Below, piece by piece: positions 1-5,377 of a stretch of DNA of 5,377 nt. Below the pieces are notes generated by a model that was not told where the DNA came from, did not search any database, and was given only the letters and a program-made list of their open reading frames with translations. This stretch comes from an uncultured Planctomycetaceae bacterium. GTDB taxonomy: Bacteria; Planctomycetota; Planctomycetia; Planctomycetales; Planctomycetaceae. The DNA lies in contig CALJUK010001099.1 in the NCBI GenBank assembly GCA_937975745.1, positions 1 to 5,377 on the forward strand, in the 5' to 3' direction. The translations under genes were made by a program, and so were the position numbers. Position 1 is the stretch's first letter, and the number at the start of each line of letters is the position of its first letter.

Positions 1-1229
1 GGGCCTCTATCCGGCGTATCGGGCGTCGCGTCTATTGCCGGCCGAGGGACTGCGGCATTCCCCTTGTACGTGATCCGCCAGATGCGACCGTGCGTATGGT
101 CGCGGCGGGGATCGCGGAAGTCGACTTCACCGTGCTGAATGATGGGGTTGTACCAGTCGGCGATGTAGATGGCACCGTCGGGTCCCATCTTGATATCGAT
201 TGGACGAAAGGCGACATGGTTGCTGCTGACCAGGTCGCCAAGCTGTTTGGACGCGAAACCCGCGCCGTCATCGACGACACGGAACCGGCAGACACGATGG
301 CCACGGAAGTCGGCCGTAATCAGATTGCCCTGCCAGTCAGCCGGCAACTGCCGTCCGGAGACAATCTCCAGTCCACAATACTTCGGGCTGCCAGGATTCA
401 ATCCGGGAAGAGTCCGCGGAGCACCGACGGCCGTCACGTAGGCGGCACCGGGAATGACATAGTTGATTCCCTCGCCGCCGGCACCGTCTGTCGCGAATGA
501 TTGGCCAACCGCGTCGAAATGATGCCCCCAAGTGTTGATGAAGCCCCGCGCGTGGACTTCGAGCTCGTCGGCCGGAGGGAAGAATCTCCAGATCCCGCCG
601 CCGTTTAACCGGCGGACGCCCCAGGGTGTCTCGATATGGCTGTGAATGTAAATCGACTGGTTGAAATACAGCCGACCGTCCGGCCCCCATCGCAACGTAT
701 GCAGAATGTGGTGCGTATCTTCTGTGCCGAACCCGGAGAGAACGACTTTCTTGCGATCGGCAAGGCCATCACCATCCGAGTCGGCGAAGTGCAACAGCTG
801 CGTACTGTTGGCCACGTAGGCCCCTCCGTCACCCGGGGCGACGCCAGTTGGAATCAGCAGGCCGTCGACAAACACCTTCGTGCTGTCGCTTCGTCCGTGT
901 CCGTCGGTGTCTTCCAGGATGAGGATTTTGTCGTTGGCTTCCTGCCCGGGCTTGATGTGCGGATAAACCTCGGACATGGCAATCCACAGGCGGCCCTGCG
1001 GATCGAAGTTCATCTGGATCGGTTTGGCGATGGCAGGGTCGGCGGCAAACAGGTTGACCTCGAAGCCTTCTGGCAGTTGCAGTGTGGCCCGCTCCAGTTC
1101 CGGATCCGGGGGAGGAATGTCCTTCAGATCACGCTGGGCCTGCGCGGACCGAGTGGTCACCAGCAGCCACAACGCAACATAAACATAGAAGACGAGAGAC
1201 TTCGGCCGACCGCCAAACGGATGACGCAT
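1..1229 (-). CDS. PVC-type membrane-bound dehydrogenase, N-terminal 409 residues (3' end outside window)
   Basis: This is an exported protein of the planctomycete/verrucomicrobial dehydrogenase family (TIGR02604-like N-terminal domain, related to glucose/sorbosone dehydrogenase beta-propellers). The visible part starts with a signal peptide: a basic start, a hydrophobic stretch at about residues 11-26, and a likely cleavage site after AQA (residue 31). Family-like phrases follow: LPEGFEVNLFAADP (53-66), FDPQGRLWIAMSE (75-87), an Asp-rich Ca-binding-like loop EDTDGHGRSD (106-115), a second one DSDGDGLAD (150-158), WGPDGRLYF (181-189), MGPDGAIYIADWYNP (348-362) and HGRIWRI (380-386). Family members usually continue into HEAT-like repeats and a cytochrome c CxxCH domain; neither is in the window, so haem binding is inferred. 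The ATG overlaps the upstream stop codon as TGATG, with an AAGGA ribosome site at 1243-1239. The substrate is unknown; oxidation of an extracytoplasmic sugar is the family expectation. The family call is firm, the function is not. Confidence 0.93.
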   Translation of the reverse strand, partial: MRHPFGGRPKSLVFYVYVALWLLVTTRSAQAQRDLKDIPPPDPELERATLQLPEGFEVNLFAADPAIAKPIQMNFDPQGRLWIAMSEVYPHIKPGQEANDKILILEDTDGHGRSDSTKVFVDGLLIPTGVAPGDGGAYVANSTQLLHFADSDGDGLADRKKVVLSGFGTEDTHHILHTLRWGPDGRLYFNQSIYIHSHIETPWGVRRLNGGGIWRFFPPADELEVHARGFINTWGHHFDAVGQSFATDGAGGEGINYVIPGAAYVTAVGAPRTLPGLNPGSPKYCGLEIVSGRQLPADWQGNLITADFRGHRVCRFRVVDDGAGFASKQLGDLVSSNHVAFRPIDIKMGPDGAIYIADWYNPIIQHGEVDFRDPRRDHTHGRIWRITYKGNAAVPRPAIDATPDTPDRG

Positions 1230-2461
1230 CAGGGACGTTCCTTGACTGAAACCAAAGCGTAACGGCGGGATTGCGGCCGCGCGAGCTGACCGATGCGTGT
1301 CTCGGCGGAGGCAATCAGCGGCGCGAACTGGGCGATCTCGGCCGCGTTTTGTCCCTGTTCATGCTTGCGAAAGCCGAACAAATAGGTGACGTTCTGCGGC
1401 CGCCACGAGTAGAAGTACAGCTGGTTTTTCGAAATGATCGCCTGCCGCAACGCTTCGCTCTGCTTCTGATCGGCCGAACTGGCGAAGGTGATCTGACCGC
1501 TGTCCCATTCCTCCGCTGTCGCAGTCGCCAGAACGATGCCGTCAGCCGACAAGGCGTAACGGCCAGCCGGCAGGTTCGAGATCCGCAACTGTCTAGGCCG
1601 TGTCGTGCGTCGCCAGTCTTCCAGCCGATCGTCGACAAGTTCCCACGACCAACGCCCCGCGGCGATGTCGGCGTTCCCGTCAGGTGTAGCCGTGACACCC
1701 TGCGATATGACGACGGTTCCATCCGCCGACAGATGCAGCGTCCAGGCGAGCTTCGACGGCCAGAGTGCCTGTTCGATTCGTTCGGCCACCGCCTGGTAAC
1801 CGGTCCGGGACAGGTGCAGTCCGTTCGGATCGTAGAGTTCGGACGTTGCAGTCTCCGCATTCGACGGCGTCCATGGGGCGAGGAGATCGACGAAGAGATC
1901 GCCTGTCTCCAGACAGACGGTATGCATGGCCCGACTGTAGACCGCCAGGATCACATTGTGGGTTGTCGGGTCAGGCAGTGGACGTGGACGCTTCTGTTGC
2001 AAGATGGGGGAGAGGACAACCATGCGGCTGCCGAGCTTTGCAATGTCCCCGCGTAGCGTGCGGAACTGCTTCACGTATGCCGACAAGCCTTGCTCGCCGG
2101 CAAAGGCCTCGTTGGCACCGTAGGCCAGGAAGACAACAGTCGGCTTTAGTTCGGCGAGCTGTTCGAGCATTCGCTGGTAACCGACGGCCGGCGGGTCAAA
2201 GATTCCCCGCGAGTCCGCGAAGACTGTGTCACCGCTCCAGCCGAGATTGCGAAACGTGATGCGCGCCTCGGCGAAGCGCGTGGTCATCAGACGTTCGATT
2301 TCCCCGTAGAGCTGGGCCCGCTCGACGAACGTATTTCCCAGGAAGACGACCCGGTCGCCGTCTTTCAATCGGAACGGTTCATTCTCGGCCGCTACGGAGA
2401 GGGAACCCAAGGCGATCGGGAGAAGTAGAACCGCCCAGAGTGAACGTCGCCAATTGCGCAC
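1229..2461 (-). CDS. Exported SGNH/GDSL-hydrolase-like protein with altered catalytic motifs
   Basis: The gene encodes 410 residues from a GTG start. The N-terminus is a clear signal peptide: VRNWRR, a hydrophobic core at 8-24, and Ala-Ala near residue 25 for cleavage, so the protein should act outside the cytoplasm. An SGNH fold is recognised from ordered blocks: VVFLGNTFVER (38-48) where GDS is expected, NLGWSGDT (72-79) with the block II Gly, AYGANEAF (113-120) with the block III Gly and Asn, a VVLSPI strand (148-153), and DPNGLHLSRTGY (211-222) with the block V His. The usual catalytic Ser is Thr44 and the usual Asp three before the His is Asn213. The region after about residue 235 looks like a beta-rich domain plus a helical tail of unknown role. 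SGNH enzymes commonly deacetylate or de-esterify carbohydrates; whether this one is active is uncertain. The GTG start was chosen because it places the signal peptide at the N-terminus and follows AGGTGG; the same frame stays open to 2839, but that extension has no protein-like character and runs into the gene upstream. It is translationally coupled to the PVC dehydrogenase downstream. Confidence 0.88.
   Translation of the reverse strand: MRNWRRSLWAVLLLPIALGSLSVAAENEPFRLKDGDRVVFLGNTFVERAQLYGEIERLMTTRFAEARITFRNLGWSGDTVFADSRGIFDPPAVGYQRMLEQLAELKPTVVFLAYGANEAFAGEQGLSAYVKQFRTLRGDIAKLGSRMVVLSPILQQKRPRPLPDPTTHNVILAVYSRAMHTVCLETGDLFVDLLAPWTPSNAETATSELYDPNGLHLSRTGYQAVAERIEQALWPSKLAWTLHLSADGTVVISQGVTATPDGNADIAAGRWSWELVDDRLEDWRRTTRPRQLRISNLPAGRYALSADGIVLATATAEEWDSGQITFASSADQKQSEALRQAIISKNQLYFYSWRPQNVTYLFGFRKHEQGQNAAEIAQFAPLIASAETRIGQLARPQSRRYALVSVKERP
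1239..1243 (-). promoter_or_regulatory. Ribosome binding site for the PVC dehydrogenase gene
   Basis: AAGGA lies nine bases before the ATG at 1229-1227 and inside the last codons of the SGNH gene. It supports this start, and with the TGATG junction it points to coupled translation of the two genes. Confidence 0.6.
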
Positions 2462-2465
2462 GAGG

Positions 2466-2471
2466 CCACCT
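2466..2471 (-). promoter_or_regulatory. Ribosome binding site deciding the GTG start of the SGNH gene
   Basis: AGGTGG, one mismatch from AGGAGG, sits four bases before the GTG at 2461-2459. The spacing is short but usable. No in-frame ATG lies between here and 2642, and that ATG (2644-2642) would leave the signal peptide buried about 60 residues inside the protein. Confidence 0.45.
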
Positions 2472-2497
2472 GTTGCGTAAGGAGAAAGGAAATCGGG

Positions 2498-2515
2498 CCG
2501 GTCGAACGGAACCGG
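2498..2515. repeat. Short inverted repeat beside the predicted promoter
   Basis: CCGGT (2498-2502) and ACCGG (2511-2515) form a perfect 5-bp inverted repeat around eight bases. It starts just downstream of the predicted -10 box and covers the expected transcription start, where a repressor site or an RNA hairpin in the leader could sit. It is short enough to be chance in GC-rich DNA. Confidence 0.2.
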
Positions 2516-2516
2516 T

Positions 2517-2546
2517 ATTATCGGTGTCTCGGTTCCCTCTTGCCAA
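2517..2546 (-). promoter_or_regulatory. Predicted sigma70-type promoter for the SGNH-dehydrogenase unit
   Basis: On the minus strand TTGGCA (2546-2541) is followed after 18 bases by GATAAT (2522-2517). Each box matches five of six consensus bases. Transcription would begin near 2510, giving a leader of about 50 nt before the GTG start at 2461. It lies in the only sizeable gap in the window, where a separate promoter is expected. Planctomycete promoters are poorly characterised, so this rests on sequence match and position alone. Confidence 0.42.
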
Positions 2547-2594
2547 GGGGCCAGCAAGATTCGGCGATAGATCGGGTGCCCGAGCTGCGGAATT

Positions 2595-2609
2595 CCCACT
2601 CGAAGTGGG
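2595..2609. repeat. Perfect 6-bp hairpin in the gap between the dehydratase and SGNH genes
   Basis: In the minus-strand transcript CCCACT and AGTGGG pair around a UCG loop (written on the plus strand as CCCACT-CGA-AGTGGG). No U-run follows, so it is not a standard intrinsic terminator. It lies upstream of the predicted promoter, so it would only be present in RNA that reads through from the dehydratase gene. Confidence 0.35.
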
Positions 2610-2697
2610 CCCACCGTCCTGCAACTCGCCCCCCGCACAGGCATGGTCTGCGCGGACCCGACGGCCGACTTCCGCGGCGATGTCTTGCGCTGAATTT

Positions 2698-2716
2698 CTC
2701 GAGAACGCTCCTCGAG
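2698..2716 (-). terminator. Terminator-like hairpin after the YjhG-family gene (no U-tract)
   Basis: Twenty-one bases past the dehydratase stop, the minus-strand RNA can form an 8-bp stem, CTCGAGGA against TTCTCGAG with one G-U pair, closed by a GCG loop. On the opposite strand the wobble becomes an A-C mismatch, so the structure favours the sense transcript. The following bases are AAATTC rather than a run of U, so it may act as a weak or factor-dependent terminator, or protect the 3' end of the RNA. Confidence 0.35.
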
Positions 2717-2736
2717 TGGGCTCTTAGGAGGTATTG

Positions 2737-4713
2737 TCAGTCGGCCGAGTTGGCCTGACGAAAGATCTGTTCGATCGCATCCACATCGAAGACGCATCCG
2801 CCCCATGTTCCGCCGCCGGCCTGTTGCAGCAAGGCCCACAAACGTGTGTCATCGGGAAGGTCCGGATCAGGCCGAAGGTCATCGCGTGGTTCGCGTTCGG
2901 CGAGGACTCGGGCCGCTTCCTCGGGCGACAACTCTTTTTCGGGCGATCCCACGAAGTCGATTTGGCCGGTCAGATTCAAGCGGTCGACTTCGATCCGGAT
3001 CAAATCGCCGTCGCGCAGTTTTCCAACCGGTCCACCCGCCAACGCCTCCGGTCCCACATGGCCGATACAGGCGCCCGTCGAGACGCCGGAAAAACGGGCG
3101 TCGGTAATCACGGCGACCTGCTTTCCCCAGTCAAGGTACCGGAGCGCAGACGTAATCTGGTACGTTTCTTCCATGCCGGCACCGAGCGGCCCGCGGCAGA
3201 TCAGGACGATGATGTCCCCCGCCTGCACGTGCCGGCCCCCCTGCCCTTTGATGGCCGCGATGGCTTCCCGTTCGGATGTGAAGACACGAGCCGGTCCGAG
3301 TTTGCGGTACACGCCGTCGTCATCGACAACCGAGGGGTCGATCGCCGTACTCTTGATGACCGAACCTTCGGTCGCAATATTTCCCATGGGAAAGGTGACC
3401 GTGCTGGTCAGGCCGCGCGCCCGGGCCTGTTCGGCCGACATGATGACTTCGTCGGCCGGAACGCCGTCCCGTTCGGTCAGCAGGCTGCGGAACCGTGTTC
3501 GCCGTTCGGATGTCTCCCACCAGTCGAGGACCTGTTCGAGACGGCAACCCGCGGCCGTCAGCACGTCGAGTTTCAATAGGTCCAGGTCGCGCAGATGCAG
3601 CATCACTTCGGGAACGCCTCCTGACAGAAAGATCCGCACGGTGGGGTGTCCCTCAGGACCATTGGGAAGGACATCCACTAGTCGCGGGACTTGCCGATTG
3701 ACGCGGTTCCAGTCTTCGACGGTTGGTCGTCGCAAACCGGCTGCGAAGGCGAATGCCGGCAGATGCAGCAGCAGGTTGGTCGATCCGCCACACGCCGCAT
3801 GGACAACCATCGCATTGTGGACGGCATCTTCTGTGAGAATGTCGGCCGAAGTCAGGCCCTGGTTCTGCAGGTTCACCAAAGCCTTTGCCGATCGAACGGC
3901 CGTATCTCGCCAGACAGGTTCTCCCGACGGGGCCAACGCCGAATGTGGCAGACAGAGTCCCAATGCCTCGGCGATGACCTGGGCCGTCGCGGCGGTTCCG
4001 AGAAACTGGCAACCACCCCCGGGAGTTCCGCATGCTCGGCAGCCCATGTCGGCCGCATATTCCAGGGTAATTTCACCGTGTGCGAATCGAGCCCCGATGG
4101 ATTGCACTTTGCCGGCATCCTCGGCGTCGGTCGCGGGAAGAGTGACTCCGCCGGGAACGATCATCACCGGGAGTTGACGAAATGACGCCAACGCCATCGT
4201 CATCGCCGGCAGACCTTTGTCGCAGGTCGCCACACCCAGGACCGCCTTGCGTAGCGGCAGCGAACGAATCAGCCGTTTGAGGACAATGGCCGCATCGTTG
4301 CGGTATGGCAGGCTGTCCATCATGGCCGTCGTTCCCTGCGAACGCCCATCGCAGGGGTCGCTGACGAAGGCGGCAAAGGGAAGCCGTTCTAACCGGCTGA
4401 ATTCTGCGGCAGCGGCCTGCATCAGCAGTCCGACTTCCCAATGTCCGGTGTGATACCCGAGGGCAATTGGCCGACCATCTTCGGCACGAATTCCCCCCTG
4501 CGTACTCAGGATGAGAACCTGGTCCCGCAGCAGTTGGTTCGGATCCCAACCCATTCCGGCACTTTGGGTCATGCCAAAGATGTCACCGCTGGGCGCGTCC
4601 CGCAGCATCTCTTCGGTCAACGGGAGCGCACCGGAGGGACCGGCGGCCTGAGTCCGCACCGTGCGGAGATCGTCGCCGGCGGAGTCGAGCAGTTCTGAAA
4701 GCGGGATGGTCAT
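2737..4713 (-). CDS. yjhG: YjhG/YagF-family D-xylonate dehydratase (IlvD/Edd superfamily)
   Basis: The 658-residue product matches the E. coli YjhG and YagF proteins (about 655 residues) in length and, from memory, along its whole length. These Fe-S enzymes dehydrate D-xylonate to 2-keto-3-deoxy-D-xylonate in the cytoplasm, a step of oxidative pentose catabolism. Visible motifs in order: TQGGIRAEDGRPIALGYHTGHWE (71-93), SDPCDGRSQGT (118-128, cluster Cys121), VATCDKGLPAM (161-171, Cys164 and the metal-binding Lys166), CRACGTPGGGCQFLGTA (225-241, likely third cluster ligand Cys235), HAACGGSTN (305-313), FPMGNIATEGSVIKSTAIDPS (441-461), and ITDARFSGVSTGA (536-548) with the expected catalytic Ser542. 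Nothing essential seems missing. The ATG has TAAGG eight bases upstream and the N-terminus aligns with the family (AAGPSGALPLTEEML). It lies 47 nt after the PIG-L gene and probably shares its transcript. No xylose dehydrogenase, aldolase or regulator is visible, so another sugar acid remains possible as substrate. Confidence 0.95.
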   Translation of the reverse strand: MTIPLSELLDSAGDDLRTVRTQAAGPSGALPLTEEMLRDAPSGDIFGMTQSAGMGWDPNQLLRDQVLILSTQGGIRAEDGRPIALGYHTGHWEVGLLMQAAAAEFSRLERLPFAAFVSDPCDGRSQGTTAMMDSLPYRNDAAIVLKRLIRSLPLRKAVLGVATCDKGLPAMTMALASFRQLPVMIVPGGVTLPATDAEDAGKVQSIGARFAHGEITLEYAADMGCRACGTPGGGCQFLGTAATAQVIAEALGLCLPHSALAPSGEPVWRDTAVRSAKALVNLQNQGLTSADILTEDAVHNAMVVHAACGGSTNLLLHLPAFAFAAGLRRPTVEDWNRVNRQVPRLVDVLPNGPEGHPTVRIFLSGGVPEVMLHLRDLDLLKLDVLTAAGCRLEQVLDWWETSERRTRFRSLLTERDGVPADEVIMSAEQARARGLTSTVTFPMGNIATEGSVIKSTAIDPSVVDDDGVYRKLGPARVFTSEREAIAAIKGQGGRHVQAGDIIVLICRGPLGAGMEETYQITSALRYLDWGKQVAVITDARFSGVSTGACIGHVGPEALAGGPVGKLRDGDLIRIEVDRLNLTGQIDFVGSPEKELSPEEAARVLAEREPRDDLRPDPDLPDDTRLWALLQQAGGGTWGGCVFDVDAIEQIFRQANSAD

Positions 4714-4726
4714 AAGGAACGCCTTA
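4713..4726 (-). promoter_or_regulatory. Ribosome binding site of the dehydratase gene inside a small hairpin
   Basis: The leader reads TAAGG-CGTT-CCTTA(TG). The Shine-Dalgarno AAGG (4725-4722) lies eight bases from the ATG, and TAAGG is fully complementary to CCTTA, which includes the A of the start codon. The 5-bp stem could partly hide the ribosome site. It is weak and may be fortuitous. Confidence 0.35.
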
Positions 4727-4730
4727 AGCG

Positions 4731-4744
4731 GTCATTGCGATGAC
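4731..4744. repeat. 5-bp inverted repeat in the PIG-L/dehydratase gap
   Basis: GTCAT (4731-4735) and ATGAC (4740-4744) form a perfect stem with a four-base loop, in the 47-nt spacer. There is no U-run after it, so it is unlikely to end transcription; with the adjacent hairpin over the ribosome site it may shape translation of the dehydratase. Confidence 0.22.
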
Positions 4745-4760
4745 GAGGTGCGGACAGCCA

Positions 4761-5377
4761 TCAAACGATGAGATCAGAATTCTCAGCCGGCAGAAACGGA
4801 AACAACCGGAGTCGCTCGGACGGCGGAAGCGGGCTGCCGTGTTCGCACAGCTCGAACGCCTCGGCCAGTTTGACGCTGGCACCATGTTCCCTACCGTAAA
4901 TCGATTGGAGTAAATCGCGGTGCTGGTCCGCAATGCGAACAGTCCGCTGGCGATACCATTCGGTCAGCCATACACGGCGGTCTGCCGGTTCTGTCGGGAC
5001 GGTCGCCAGTTCGCCTCGGTTGAACGGCAGCCACTCATAAAACTGCGAGTCGTGGCAGTCGAGTACGTCGATAATGGTTTCCCGAAGCGGATCGACATCA
5101 ACAGCCACACAGGCAGAGAATGGATACGGCCGCGTAAAGCGATCCCAGAAGTAGAAGATAACAGGATTACGTTCCAGGAAGGGCGTTTCTGGGGCAACAT
5201 TCGGGACGGTCACCATGTAGGCCGCGTCGCACACCATCTGGGCCGTGTAGCGATGGTCCGGATGATAGTCCCAGGGTCGATGGGTGAAGATTGCATCCGG
5301 CCGAAACTCGCGGATCAGCCGCAGCAGATGCAGAAGTGTCGGTAAGGTTGCTTTCAGAAAACCGTTGGCAAAGTCGA
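4761..5377 (-). CDS. PIG-L/LmbE-family deacetylase, C-terminal 204 residues (5' end outside window)
   Basis: The reading frame is open from the window edge to a TGA at 4763-4761. The visible part begins inside the Rossmann-like core: LLHLLRLIREFRPDAIFTHRPWDYHPDHRYTAQMV, with the family's second metal motif HPDH at visible residues 38-41; the second His is the expected zinc ligand. LDCHDSQFYEW (105-115) matches the helix that in many members carries H-x-SQ. The first motif, usually PHPDDE, must lie upstream of the window. PIG-L enzymes hydrolyse N-acetyl groups from glucosamine-type sugars and related conjugates, with cytoplasmic bacterial examples such as MshB and BshB. This copy continues past the core with a tail (EWYRQRT to the end) whose role I do not know. 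The true start, full length and substrate cannot be judged here. Its closeness to the sugar-acid dehydratase gene suggests carbohydrate catabolism, by inference. Confidence 0.9.
   Translation of the reverse strand, partial: DFANGFLKATLPTLLHLLRLIREFRPDAIFTHRPWDYHPDHRYTAQMVCDAAYMVTVPNVAPETPFLERNPVIFYFWDRFTRPYPFSACVAVDVDPLRETIIDVLDCHDSQFYEWLPFNRGELATVPTEPADRRVWLTEWYRQRTVRIADQHRDLLQSIYGREHGASVKLAEAFELCEHGSPLPPSERLRLFPFLPAENSDLIV

Noticed and set aside
2698..2716. Canonical intrinsic terminator after the dehydratase gene.
   Set aside because: The stem is good but there is no U-tract, so I list it only as terminator-like.
2462..2839. N-terminal extension of the SGNH frame to an ATG at 2839, or to an internal ATG at 2644.
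   Set aside because: It would bury the signal peptide, overlap the dehydratase gene in another frame, and consist of low-information Arg/Pro-rich sequence; the GTG at 2461 has a ribosome site and a fitting promoter.
2726..3579. Plus-strand AGGAGG at 2726-2731 followed by a TTG at 2734 opening a 281-codon frame.
   Set aside because: The spacing is only two bases, and the frame is entirely antisense to the conserved dehydratase C-terminus with no protein-like motif. The AGGAGG match looks fortuitous.
2846..4177. Long plus-strand open frame of 443 codons opposite the dehydratase gene, and similar frames at 636-1262 and 1271-2056.
   Set aside because: The translations are rich in Arg, Ser, Pro and Ala with no recognisable domain, and lie antisense to genes with strong family motifs. 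High GC at third positions explains long antisense frames.
1..5377. Mobile elements, CRISPR arrays, tRNA or rRNA genes, toxin-antitoxin or defence genes.
   Set aside because: No terminal inverted repeats, transposase motifs, regularly spaced repeats or tRNA-like cloverleaf sequence were seen on either strand.

Overview
The window reads as an accessory stretch of a high-GC planctomycete chromosome. The best evidence is the rightward-to-leftward pair of an exported SGNH-hydrolase-like protein followed directly by a PVC-type membrane-bound dehydrogenase (Pirellula/Verrucomicrobia N-terminal domain), a combination typical of Planctomycetes and Verrucomicrobia. The taxon is inferred from gene families only, because no rRNA or marker gene is present. 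All four protein genes lie on the minus strand, so transcription runs from high to low coordinates; the long plus-strand reading frames are antisense shadows.

In transcription order: (1) 5377-4761, the C-terminal 204 residues of a PIG-L/LmbE-type zinc deacetylase with its HPDH motif; its N-terminus is outside the window. (2) After 47 nt, 4713-2737, a complete 658-residue dehydratase of the IlvD/Edd superfamily, YjhG/YagF (D-xylonate dehydratase) branch, with all Fe-S and metal-ligand motifs intact. (3) A 275-nt gap with two hairpins and a good sigma70-like promoter. (4) 2461-1229, an exported 410-residue SGNH-fold protein whose expected catalytic Ser and Asp positions are Thr and Asn. (5) Overlapping it as TGATG, 1229-1, the first 409 residues of a secreted PVC-type dehydrogenase (beta-propeller sugar-dehydrogenase-like domain); its C-terminal part, including any haem-binding CxxCH domain, is outside the window.

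The layout suggests two transcription units: a cytoplasmic PIG-L plus YjhG pair, and an exported SGNH plus PVC-dehydrogenase pair with its own promoter. A shared theme of sugar or sugar-acid processing is plausible (deacetylation, aldonic acid dehydration, extracytoplasmic sugar oxidation) but is inference. I found no mobile element, CRISPR array, tRNA, rRNA or clearly new defence-type system. The most interesting points are the altered SGNH triad and the structured gap between the two units.
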